Shown here piece after piece: positions 17,752 through 25,323 of a DNA stretch of 34,119 bases. The stretch lies in NCBI GenBank assembly GCA_937858895.1, contig CALLZN010000134.1, forward strand, positions 1 to 34,119, read 5' to 3'. A program made the position numbers and the translations under genes. Position 1 is the stretch's first letter, and each line of letters opens with the position of its first letter. Source of the stretch: an uncultured bacterium (GTDB taxonomy: Bacteria > Planctomycetota > UBA1135 > GCA-002748355). The notes beneath the pieces are model-generated. The model was not told where the DNA came from and ran no database searches. It worked only from the letters and a program-made list of their open reading frames with translations.

Positions 17752-18774
17752 TTAGCGCTCGAAGAGCGTCTCGAAGCGCTCGGACATCGAAGCCAGGGCC
17801 AAGGCTGTTTGCGCGGGATCCCACGGCAGCTCCTTGAAGGCGCCGATCGCCTTGATCTGCGCTTCGGCTGGCCCCTTCACGGCAGGACGCAGCGGGATCT
17901 GGGCGGACTTTGCGGCGGCGAGCATGGCTTCGACGCGCTCGCTCACGATGAAGTCGACGAGCTTCTTCGCCTCTTCTGGGTGCGGCCCACCACGGATGAT
18001 GCTGACCGAGTTCGGGATCAGCATCGTGCCCATCCCGGTCTCGTCTTGGTCCGGGAAGACACAGGCGACCTTGTGGCCCTTCTGCAAGGCGACGTGGAAG
18101 TCATCGGTGTCGGTCAGGGCCCAGTGCAGCTTGCCGGAAGCGACCTCGCGCATCGTCGCGCCGTTGCTCTTCAAGATGACGACTTCGTTGCTCTTGATGC
18201 CGTCCGTGAGCTTGGCAAAGCCTTCGACGCCGAGCATGAGCGCCAAGGCCGTGAAGTGGGTCAGCGTCGTGCCCGTGACGGGCTTGGCGATCGCGCACTT
18301 GCCCTTCCACTTCGGATCGATGAGGTCCCAGATGCTCTTGGGGAAGTCTGCTTCGGCGACGAGGTCGGTGTTGACGATCAGGACGCGCGCGCGGGCCGCG
18401 AAGCCGGTCCAGAGCCCGTTCTTGTCCTTGTAGCGGTCGGGGACGGCCGCGGCGGCCGGCGAAACGTAGGGTGCGAGCATGTCCTTCTGGGCGAGGCGCA
18501 CGGTGTGGGCGAGCTCGTTGTTCCAGAAGACGTCGCAGCGCGGGCGGTCCTTTTCGTCGAGGATGGCGTTGACGAGGCCGACCGTTTTTTGGCCCTCGGT
18601 ATCGAAGCGCGGCTTGACCGTGACTCCTTGTTCCTTCTCGAAGAGCTGGACCAGGCGCTCGCTGTGCTCTTGGTCGAGGGCGCAGTAGAGCGAGACGCTT
18701 TTGGTCTCCTCAGAGCTGCAGCCCATGGCTGCTAGGAAGATCGCAGCTGCGAGAAGGGGACGAAGGCGAATCAT
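17752..18774 (-). CDS. Ferric-type ABC substrate-binding lipoprotein
   Basis: ATG 18774 gives a 340-residue lipoprotein: MIRLRPLL, a hydrophobic segment and the lipobox AAMGC (C19). The frame is open upstream to 18906, but that part has no signal, and AGGA lies about 11 bases before this ATG. The mature protein is a family-1 extracellular binding protein of the FbpA-like iron group, with SLYCALDQEHSERL at the start, then TEGQKTVGL, DVFWNNE, FAARARVLIVNTD and TDTDD. It would capture the ligand outside the membrane and deliver it to the fused permease. Ferric iron is the best guess, but related proteins bind other anions or metals, so specificity is uncertain. It is the first gene of the operon. 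Confidence 0.88.
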   Translation of the reverse strand: MIRLRPLLAAAIFLAAMGCSSEETKSVSLYCALDQEHSERLVQLFEKEQGVTVKPRFDTEGQKTVGLVNAILDEKDRPRCDVFWNNELAHTVRLAQKDMLAPYVSPAAAAVPDRYKDKNGLWTGFAARARVLIVNTDLVAEADFPKSIWDLIDPKWKGKCAIAKPVTGTTLTHFTALALMLGVEGFAKLTDGIKSNEVVILKSNGATMREVASGKLHWALTDTDDFHVALQKGHKVACVFPDQDETGMGTMLIPNSVSIIRGGPHPEEAKKLVDFIVSERVEAMLAAAKSAQIPLRPAVKGPAEAQIKAIGAFKELPWDPAQTALALASMSERFETLFER

Positions 18775-18855
18775 GTCGTGCTGTCCTGAGTTTGCTGGCG
18801 AGATCGCGGGTCCACGCATGCGAAGGACTCCGAGGCGGGGCTTAGGATCCAGGGC

Positions 18856-18891
18856 CGGCATGGGCAAAGCCCGTGCCGTACGCAAAGTACG
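18856..18891 (-). promoter_or_regulatory. Candidate promoter with overlapping inverted repeats
   Basis: On the minus strand TTGCGT (18885-18880), a 17-base spacer and CATGCC (18862-18857) form a promoter-like pair about 83 bases upstream of the binding-protein ATG. A nearly perfect inverted repeat, CGGCATGGGC-AAA-GCCCGTGCCG (18856-18878), covers the -10 and spacer, and a second, CGTAC-N5-GTACG (18877-18891), covers the -35. Such symmetry is where a repressor could bind; as RNA it could also fold. Neither match resembles a known Fur box. The rest of the gap 18775-19001 shows no gene. Confidence 0.4.
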
Positions 18892-18968
18892 CCTCCAAGC
18901 CCCCATGAGCCAGCAACTTGGGTCGCTGTGTCACGCGAACGCGACCGGTCTTGTTCCAAGCCTGTAAC

Positions 18969-18996
18969 GGCGCGTCCCGCGGGACCTGGCCGCGCC
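18969..18996 (-). terminator. GC-rich hairpin after the sigma-factor gene
   Basis: GGCGCG (18969-18974) can pair with CGCGCC (18991-18996), and the 12-base palindrome GTCCCGCGGGAC (18974-18985) lies inside it. The element is six bases past the sigma-factor stop. No T-run follows on the minus strand, so it is a weak terminator candidate; a binding site is equally possible. Confidence 0.3.
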
Positions 18997-19001
18997 GCCT
19001 T

Positions 19002-19616
19002 TCAGGTCGCCTCGGCGATGCGCGCGAGCGTGCGGGTGTAGCGCTTGCGCGCGGCCTCCGGGCTCGGCAGCTCGAGACGGGCAGCCAGCTCTTCCCACGA
19101 CAGCTCGTCCCAGAGACGTAGGGTGATCAACTGGCGCTCCGTCGGGTCCAGGGTTGCGAGCAGGCCGAGGAGGCGGTCTTCGTCTTCTTGCTGAGCCGCG
19201 AGGGTCAGCGGGCCCGCCGCGTCCTCGGGAACACCGAGGTCGGTCATGAGGCGCGCGGGCGCCTCGCCGCCGCCGCGTTTCTGGGCGCGGGCGTCCCGTC
19301 GCTTGCCGCGGAAGCTGTTCTGCAAGAAGCCCTTGAAGAGCTGGACGAAGTGCGACTCGCTCTTGACGTCGCGCGGCTTCTTCAAGAACTCGCACGAAGC
19401 GTCCTGCACGTAGTCGAGGGTCTCGAGGCCGCCTTCGCTGCCGCGGCGACGACGAAAGGCGTGGGCCATGCGCAGGAAGCGCTCGCGGTGCTCCTCGAAG
19501 AGGTGCGCGAAGTCGGCCGTTGCGAGCGGCTTGCCGTGCTCGTTGGACTCCGCTTCGCGCTTGGCTTCGCGCGCTTCGTGGTCGTCATCATCGTTTTGGC
19601 CCGGCCCGGACAGCAT
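19002..19616 (-). CDS. ECF-type RNA polymerase sigma factor
   Basis: A 204-residue protein. After a charged N-terminal stretch (about 1-34), region 2 is seen at about 36-80 (FAHLFEEHRERFLRMAHAF, then DYVQDASCEFLKK), and region 4, a helix-turn-helix, at about 153-200 (LDPTERQLITLRLWDELS, then WEELAARLELPSPEAARKR). This is the two-domain layout of extracytoplasmic-function sigma factors, which direct RNA polymerase to stress or signal-responsive promoters. No anti-sigma gene is adjacent. It is divergent from the TerC gene with 106 bases between, and CACAAT ends six bases before its ATG. Confidence 0.85.
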   Translation of the reverse strand: MLSGPGQNDDDDHEAREAKREAESNEHGKPLATADFAHLFEEHRERFLRMAHAFRRRRGSEGGLETLDYVQDASCEFLKKPRDVKSESHFVQLFKGFLQNSFRGKRRDARAQKRGGGEAPARLMTDLGVPEDAAGPLTLAAQQEDEDRLLGLLATLDPTERQLITLRLWDELSWEELAARLELPSPEAARKRYTRTLARIAEAT

Positions 19617-19687
19617 GGCGCTATTGTGAAGGCAAGCGACGGCGACCGCTAGCGGGCTGACAGCGCACGAGACAAGCGAATCGATCC

Positions 19688-19716
19688 TCGGCGTGGCCAG
19701 CCAGCCTTGCTATGAC
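19688..19716 (+). promoter_or_regulatory. Candidate promoter of the TerC-type gene
   Basis: TCGGCG (19688-19693), a 17-base spacer and TATGAC (19711-19716) end six bases before ATG 19723. With normal start-site spacing the transcript would begin at the A of the start codon, that is, be leaderless. No Shine-Dalgarno sequence precedes the ATG. I looked for yybP-ykoY riboswitch features and saw none. Confidence 0.45.
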
Positions 19717-19722
19717 CATGCC

Positions 19723-20484
19723 ATGGACTGGTTCTCCTGGATGCAGCATGGCGAGGCGTGGGTTGCGCTCGCGACCCTGACGACGCTCGAGATCATCCTC
19801 GGCATCGACAACGTGATTTTCATTTCGATCCTCTCGGGCAAGGTGCCCGAGGCCGATCGCCAGCGCGTGCGCAAGCTCGGCTTGCTCTTCGCGATGCTCT
19901 CGAGGGTCGCGCTGCTCTTCGCGCTGTCGTGGATCATGCGACTGACTGCGACACTCTTCACGGTGATCGGCGCTGAGATCAGCGGGCGAGACCTCATCCT
20001 CATCGCAGGTGGTCTTTTCTTGCTGGCCAAGAGCACGCTCGAGATCCACCACAAGCTCGAGGGCGACGAACACGAGACCGAAGAGCTGCAGCGCGGCGGC
20101 GGCAAGATCATGGGGGTCCTCATCCAGATCGCCCTGCTCGACCTCGTGTTTTCGTTCGACTCGGTCATCACGGCCGTTGGCATGGCCGAGGGCTACATCG
20201 AAGTCATGATTTTGGCAGTCATGATTTCGGTCGGCGTCATGATCCTCTTCGTCAATGCGATCTGCGACTTCGTCGAGCGCAATCCGACCTTCAAGATCCT
20301 CGCGCTGAGCTTCCTCATCTTGATCGGCGTCTCGCTGCTCGGCGAAGGGCTCGACTTCCACATCCCGAAGGGTTACGTCTACTTCGCGATGGCCTTCAGC
20401 TTCGTGATCGAGCTCTTGAACATGCGCTTGCGCAAGAAGACGCGTCCGGTCGCCCTGCGCGGGCCCAAGCTGCCGACTGGCTAG
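19723..20484 (+). CDS. TerC-family integral membrane protein
   Basis: ATG 19723 gives 253 residues; a longer frame from GTG 19693 adds ten residues but would lie across the candidate promoter. About seven membrane segments are present. The family's acidic membrane motifs are visible: LEIILGIDNVIFISIL in the first segment and LDLVFSFDSVITAVG in the fifth, the paired IDN/FDS sites thought to coordinate a cation. TerC/Alx relatives export Mn2+ or supply metal to secreted enzymes, and some are linked to tellurite resistance; no other ter gene is present, so metal homeostasis is the more likely role. It converges with the next gene, 24 bases away. Confidence 0.92.
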   Translation: MDWFSWMQHGEAWVALATLTTLEIILGIDNVIFISILSGKVPEADRQRVRKLGLLFAMLSRVALLFALSWIMRLTATLFTVIGAEISGRDLILIAGGLFLLAKSTLEIHHKLEGDEHETEELQRGGGKIMGVLIQIALLDLVFSFDSVITAVGMAEGYIEVMILAVMISVGVMILFVNAICDFVERNPTFKILALSFLILIGVSLLGEGLDFHIPKGYVYFAMAFSFVIELLNMRLRKKTRPVALRGPKLPTG

Positions 20485-20508
20485 CCAAGTTCGGACATCT
20501 AAGCGGGG

Positions 20509-22359
20509 TCATCGCCCGCGCAAGATCGCCGGCAGATCGGACGGCTGGATCTCGGCGTCGAGGTCGAGGGGATCGACGAGGTCGGCGAGGTCGCGGAGCT
20601 CGCCTCGGTATTGCGCGCGCAAGATTTGTCCCTTCCTGTTCCGCACTTCGACTTTGAGCGACCATGAGTCCTCGGGAAAGGGCAACTGCACGCGATAGTG
20701 ACCATCGTCACCGCTCCTTGTCCGACGCACGATCGGGGGGCGCCCTCGCGACTCTGTGGTCTTGAAGCAATGCAGGCTGAGAACCGCGTTGGCGATCGGT
20801 GCCCCCTGCTTGTCGAGCAGTCGCCCGGAGAGCCATGCCGACGGCGTCGCTGTCAGCTGCACCTTCACGATTCGCGCGACCTCGTCGTCAGCGATGGCGA
20901 CCTTCTTGATGTCGCTTGCCCCGCCATCCCAATCCGCCGCTACCGAGAACGTCGCGCCGCGGTGCGCGACGAAGCGCAGTCGACCGCGGCGGCCTGCGAA
21001 GAAGCTGCGACTTGGTAGACCATCCACGTGAACGACGACGCGAGCGGCTTCTGCATAGCCACCGTCCTCCTTCAACACCTCGATCTCGACCTCGCGAGCG
21101 CTCGCTTCACCAACGATGACTGCGGCTTCCGTCGGCATCTCTTCCATCGCGAGTAAGGCCTCGGGCGCAAGGGGTGCCGCGCCATGCCGTGCCTCGGCCG
21201 TCAGGAAGGGCTTTGTGTATCGACCCCACAATGTGCCTGTCGAACTCGGGTGATGGAAACCGGCACGCAGGTCCTCGTGCGTCGCTGGCCGCCGCGCAGC
21301 GCGGGTGCGAGACTTCGCATGGAAGTCGAAGCTCGCGAACTGCTCAGCGCGCCCTTGCAGGTCGAAGCGCAGTACCTTCCCACTCGTTTCCGCGTCGATT
21401 CTGTAGACACCGTCTCTGTACCGATACTCGAAGCGCTCGACGAAGCTCGGCACCGCGCTGAAGAAAAAGCCCTGGCGGAAGACGCGCAGACTCGGGATCT
21501 GCAAGCGCAGTTGGCCACGGGCGTCCGTGGTGCCGACCTCGCGGCAAGAGAGTTCGTCGAACTCGTCGCACATCGAGCCCAGGCGATTCGCATAGAGGCG
21601 CACTCCGGCGGCGGGGCGGCCATCGATGCGCACATGGATCGTCTCCTCTTGCGGAGTCGGCAGCACGTAGCTCAGCGGTCGATCACGCTGCGTTCGAGAA
21701 TCGAGGTTCAAGGTCGCAAGCGCGATGCTGCCGCGAATCGCGAATACGAGCGAGAAAGCGCCGGGCGGCAGGACTGGCACGAGGAGCTGTGGATCGTCAG
21801 CTCCGACAGGCAGCGGATACGCGAGTCTCTTGCCGTCGAAGTCGACGAGGACGAAGGCCTCGAGCGCTCCCGCAGGCCAATGCTCGCGTCCCCCGACTTC
21901 GATGGCGTGGCGCACGACGCGGTCCCCCGCCGCGACGAGGGTCGTCCTATTGCCGGCCCGCAGCGGCATGGTCGGCAAGGTGCAAGTGTAGGCGTCCCCC
22001 ACTTGCTTGTAGGCGAAGATGCGCCACACCGTGTCCTCGTTCTCGTCGACCTCGACATCGAAACGACCCTCTGCATCCGCCGCGACCTCGACGCGCTCGC
22101 CGTTATCGCCAAGCGCCGCGACCCGCCACCCGTCTGCGCCATGGGTCGAGCTGCGGATGCGGCCGCGTAAGCGCGCATCGCGCGGGACTTCTGCCTGCCG
22201 CTCGTCTGACACCGTCGTTCGCTGCGCGCGCGCGGGCATCGTCGTCAAGAGCGCGCTGGCCAGCAAGAAGGCAGCGCTCGAAAGCACAACGCCGCTGACC
22301 TTGACTGCGCTGGCGAACGAATACGGGCGACTTGGCAGGCAACTCGGTGTCATCGGCAT
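20509..22359 (-). CDS. Exported carboxypeptidase-regulatory-like protein
   Basis: A 616-residue protein with a long N-terminal signal (hydrophobic core about residues 22-40, probable cleavage after PARAQ). The mature chain is all-beta in character, with several carboxypeptidase-regulatory-like (transthyretin-type) units: RLRGRIRSS...DAEGRFDVEV near 65-105, a middle unit near 240-300, and WLSGRLLDKQGAPIANAVL...DDGHYRVQLPF near 520-580. Such domains occur in surface and adhesion proteins. GGAGG (22368-22364) precedes two candidate starts, ATG 22359 at four bases and ATG 22353 at ten; either works, and the difference is two residues. It is divergent from the OPT gene. Function unknown. Confidence 0.85.
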   Translation of the reverse strand: MPMTPSCLPSRPYSFASAVKVSGVVLSSAAFLLASALLTTMPARAQRTTVSDERQAEVPRDARLRGRIRSSTHGADGWRVAALGDNGERVEVAADAEGRFDVEVDENEDTVWRIFAYKQVGDAYTCTLPTMPLRAGNRTTLVAAGDRVVRHAIEVGGREHWPAGALEAFVLVDFDGKRLAYPLPVGADDPQLLVPVLPPGAFSLVFAIRGSIALATLNLDSRTQRDRPLSYVLPTPQEETIHVRIDGRPAAGVRLYANRLGSMCDEFDELSCREVGTTDARGQLRLQIPSLRVFRQGFFFSAVPSFVERFEYRYRDGVYRIDAETSGKVLRFDLQGRAEQFASFDFHAKSRTRAARRPATHEDLRAGFHHPSSTGTLWGRYTKPFLTAEARHGAAPLAPEALLAMEEMPTEAAVIVGEASAREVEIEVLKEDGGYAEAARVVVHVDGLPSRSFFAGRRGRLRFVAHRGATFSVAADWDGGASDIKKVAIADDEVARIVKVQLTATPSAWLSGRLLDKQGAPIANAVLSLHCFKTTESRGRPPIVRRTRSGDDGHYRVQLPFPEDSWSLKVEVRNRKGQILRAQYRGELRDLADLVDPLDLDAEIQPSDLPAILRGR

Positions 22360-22483
22360 CGGACCTCCAGGCTAGCGGTGACTGCGTCGTGCCACAGAAC
22401 GCCCCCATGTGCCGAAACTCCTGGCTATGCCTTGACCTTCCCTTCGGGCTAGGCTCCGGGCTTTGCATTTCGGAACAGCCAGC

Positions 22484-24337
22484 ATGAAGCGCGACCTCAC
22501 TCCGATTCTCTTCGGCGTCCTCATCTCGACCGTCCTCGCTGGTACGCTCACGATCGCGGGGCTCAAGGCCGGAATCACGCCTGGAGTGAGCCCTTTGGTC
22601 ATTCTCTGTGCCTGGGGCCTCTTCGCAAAGGTCGCGACCAGCGGGACCGGGTCGCGCTTCTTGAACCTCGCGCAGGCCGCGGGCTCGGCCGGTATGGCTG
22701 TGACCTCGCGCGTCATCTTCCCCGCCCCACTCGTGCAGGTCTTGTCTCGCCAGCAGGGCCTCGAGATGCCGCCGGTCGACTTCGTGACCCTGATGATCGT
22801 GAGCTTCGGCGGCGCCCTCATCGGCTGGGGCTTCGTCGGCCTTGCGACCAAGAAATTCCTCACGGACCCGTCGCTGCCGGCACCCGAGGCGCGGGCCTGC
22901 GAAGCGATGATCGACGCCGCCGTCGCGGGCAAAGCCGAACGGCCTCGGCTCGCCACTTCGCTTGGCCTCGGCCTCTTCTGGGGTGCCCTCGCGCCGCTCT
23001 TGATCAACCTCGGCGTCGCCCACCACCACGTCGTCCTCAGTCGCGTCGAGCGCGAGGGCCGCAACTTCACCTTCGACCTGCCCTTCGACCCGATCTACTT
23101 GGGGATCGGCGGCCTGCTCACTGTCTCCACGGCGCTCCTCGTTGCCGGCGGCAGCTTCTTGCGCCTCTTCGGCGACTACATGTTGACCGGGGTCACGGGC
23201 AATGCCGCCCTCGACTGGCCCGACACATCGATGCGCTGGGTTGGCGGCGGGGCCATGACCGTCGCGGTCGTCTGGTCGCTCTTCCGCTTCTTCGGCGTGC
23301 GCACGAAGAAGGCCTTTGAAGCGCCGATCGACGAGAGCGTGCTCGAGATCGACAATGGCGCGCGGCGCTTCCTGCAAGCGGGCGTCGTCGCTGGCGTCCT
23401 CGTCCTGGTCGCCTGGGTCATCACGAAAGAAGGCGGGGTCACGCTCTTCGGCCTCACGATGAGCGCGGGCGTCCTCATCATGTCGACCATCATGGTCACG
23501 CTCGGCGCCATCCTCTCGCTGCAGATCGGCAGCTCGGCCTCGCCGGTCTCGGGCACCGTCTTCGTGACGACGCTCGTGCTCTGCTTGCTGGCCATCCTCG
23601 TTGGCCACAAGTCGATCGACGACGTCCTCTTGATGACGCCGCTCTTGGTCGGCGCCTGCGTCGCGGTCTGCACGGCCAATGATTCGAGCCAGGACTACAA
23701 GACCATGCAGTTCTGCGGGGTCCGCGTGCAGGACGGCTTCCTCGCGCAGCTTCTCGGACTCGTCGGCGGCTGCATCGTCGTGCCGCTCGTGCTCTACATC
23801 GCCCACGAGTCGTCGCTGGCGCAGGCCGCTGCCGGCACGGTCGCAGGACTCGGCTCGCCCGACCTCGCGGCACCCCAAGGAACGATGTTCGCAACCCTCG
23901 TCAAGGGCCTCCTGCTCGAGAGCAAGGTGCCCATCGCGCCGATCGTCGTCGGTCTCGCGGTCGGCTTCATGGCCGTCGCGATGGAGATCATCGGTGACAA
24001 GAAGGGCGTGCAGCTCCCCTCCATGGCGCTCGCGGTCGGCATCTACCTGCCGCCCTACCTCGGCGTTGGCATCCTCATCGGCTCGCTCTTCAGGTTCTTC
24101 GCGCAGGGGCGGTCTGCTACGCGCAACGAGGGCATCCTCGCGGCGGCGGGCTTGATCACCGGTGCGGCGGCCTTCGAATTGGTGCTCGGACTGCTGATCG
24201 TGCTCCTCGCCTTCGACCCCAAGAGCCTCTCGGCGTGGGGTGGCGCGAGTAGCGATATCCAGACCGTCGTCGCGGTCGTCGGCATCTTGCTGATCGGTGT
24301 GCTGCTCTTCGTCAACAACAGGCCATCGCGGCGCTGA
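22484..24337 (+). CDS. OPT-family oligopeptide transporter
   Basis: ATG 22484 gives 617 residues; a TTG seven codons upstream is possible but less likely. The protein has about 14-16 hydrophobic segments and the character of the OPT/YSL superfamily, including AGLKAGITPGVSPLV in the first segment, SFLRLFGDYMLTGVTGNAAL in the middle, CTANDSSQDYKT and FMAVAMEIIGDKKGVQLPS. OPT proteins are proton-coupled secondary transporters of oligopeptides or metal chelates. The stop overlaps the next start by one base (TGATG), tying it to an LD-carboxypeptidase, so peptide or muropeptide import is the likely job. Confidence 0.92.
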   Translation: MKRDLTPILFGVLISTVLAGTLTIAGLKAGITPGVSPLVILCAWGLFAKVATSGTGSRFLNLAQAAGSAGMAVTSRVIFPAPLVQVLSRQQGLEMPPVDFVTLMIVSFGGALIGWGFVGLATKKFLTDPSLPAPEARACEAMIDAAVAGKAERPRLATSLGLGLFWGALAPLLINLGVAHHHVVLSRVEREGRNFTFDLPFDPIYLGIGGLLTVSTALLVAGGSFLRLFGDYMLTGVTGNAALDWPDTSMRWVGGGAMTVAVVWSLFRFFGVRTKKAFEAPIDESVLEIDNGARRFLQAGVVAGVLVLVAWVITKEGGVTLFGLTMSAGVLIMSTIMVTLGAILSLQIGSSASPVSGTVFVTTLVLCLLAILVGHKSIDDVLLMTPLLVGACVAVCTANDSSQDYKTMQFCGVRVQDGFLAQLLGLVGGCIVVPLVLYIAHESSLAQAAAGTVAGLGSPDLAAPQGTMFATLVKGLLLESKVPIAPIVVGLAVGFMAVAMEIIGDKKGVQLPSMALAVGIYLPPYLGVGILIGSLFRFFAQGRSATRNEGILAAAGLITGAAAFELVLGLLIVLLAFDPKSLSAWGGASSDIQTVVAVVGILLIGVLLFVNNRPSRR

Positions 24338-25323
24338 TGCACGTGACCGCGGAAGCACAGCGTAAGGTGGTCCTGCCGCGCCGCCTCGAAAAGGGCGACC
24401 GCATCGCGGTCGTTTCGCCTGCGAGTCCGCTACGCGAGGCGACCGCCCTCGAACGCGGCATCGCTCGCTGGGAGCAGCGTGGCTTCGTCGTCGAGGTCCT
24501 CGAGCACGCGCGCCAGCGCTTCGACTATCCCGACGAAGACGGCCTCGCGGGCAGCGACGAAGAACGGCTCGCCGACCTGCAACGCGCCTTCGACGAGCCA
24601 CGCTACCGCGCGGTGATCTGCACGCGCGGCGGCTACGGATGCACGAGGCTCTTACCGCACATCGCTTGGTCGAAGCTCGCCGCGGACCCCAAGCCCATCC
24701 TCGGCTACAGCGACATCACGGCGTTGCTTGCCGCTGCTTGGCGCGAGATCGGTCTCGTGAGCTTCCATGGTCCGATGCTCGCGACGACGAAGAGCCACGC
24801 CATGGGAGCGCAAGAAGAAGAGCTCCAAAGCGAGCTCGTCTCCAACACGAGCGCCGCGCCACGCCTCGAGTCAGCGAGCGTCGCTCACGCGCTCTCGCCT
24901 GGCGTTGCTACGGGTCGCCTCGTGGGTGGCAACCTGAGTCTCGTCCAGGCACTGATCGGGACACGCTGGGAGATCGACACGCGCGGCGCGCTGCTCTTCT
25001 TGGAAGACGTCGGTGAGGCGCCCTACCGCGTCGACCGCATGCTGACGCAGCTCTTGCAGACAGGCATGCTCGCGCGTTGCGCCGGCGTCGTGCTCGGTGA
25101 CTTCCATGTGCCACGCAGCGAACTCGCATCCGAGGACCCGCGCATCGTCGCGGTCTTCCGTGATCGCTTGGCGGAGCTCGGGATCCCGGTGGCCTACGGC
25201 TTTGCCTTCGGGCATCGGCCGCGGAGCTTGACGCTACCATTTGGCGCGCGCGCGCGCCTCGTCGCCGACGATGCCGCGAAGCCAGCGCGGCTCGAGATCT
25301 TGGAGCCTTGTGTGCGCCCATGA
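24337..25323 (+). CDS. LD-carboxypeptidase, peptidase family S66
   Basis: A 328-residue protein without signal peptide, the usual length for cytoplasmic LdcA. The S66 triad is visible: nucleophile S125 in GYSDITAL, E223 in FLEDVGEAPYRVDR, and H293 in FGHRPRSLTLPFG. The oxyanion-region motif CTRGGYG is at 95-101. The enzyme removes the terminal D-alanine from murein tetrapeptides during peptidoglycan recycling; some S66 members cleave other peptides such as microcin C7. It overlaps the OPT gene by one base and the next gene by four, so all three are translationally coupled. Coupling to a transporter suggests it processes imported peptides. Confidence 0.93.
   Translation: MHVTAEAQRKVVLPRRLEKGDRIAVVSPASPLREATALERGIARWEQRGFVVEVLEHARQRFDYPDEDGLAGSDEERLADLQRAFDEPRYRAVICTRGGYGCTRLLPHIAWSKLAADPKPILGYSDITALLAAAWREIGLVSFHGPMLATTKSHAMGAQEEELQSELVSNTSAAPRLESASVAHALSPGVATGRLVGGNLSLVQALIGTRWEIDTRGALLFLEDVGEAPYRVDRMLTQLLQTGMLARCAGVVLGDFHVPRSELASEDPRIVAVFRDRLAELGIPVAYGFAFGHRPRSLTLPFGARARLVADDAAKPARLEILEPCVRP

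Noticed and set aside
16129..18735. Open frame of 868 codons on the + strand opposite the importer genes
   Set aside because: It is antisense to three well-supported genes, is rich in Arg, Glu and Asp without domain logic, and is expected by chance in GC-rich coding DNA.
19617..19722. Mn2+ riboswitch (yybP-ykoY) before the TerC gene
   Set aside because: The gap is only 106 bases, the conserved riboswitch core was not found, and the promoter-like element ends six bases from the ATG, leaving no leader.
19723..20484. Tellurite resistance gene
   Set aside because: No other ter genes are nearby; TerC-family membrane proteins more often serve metal homeostasis.
22432..22456. Promoter TTGACC...TAGGCT before the OPT operon
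   Set aside because: The spacing between the two hexamers is only about 12 bases, too short for a sigma-70-type promoter, and no better -10 lies at 16-18 bases.
22103..24601. Open frame of 832 codons on the - strand opposite the OPT transporter gene
   Set aside because: Its composition is Arg/Asp/Glu-rich low complexity and it mirrors the OPT gene, whose membrane segments and overlap with the next gene are convincing.
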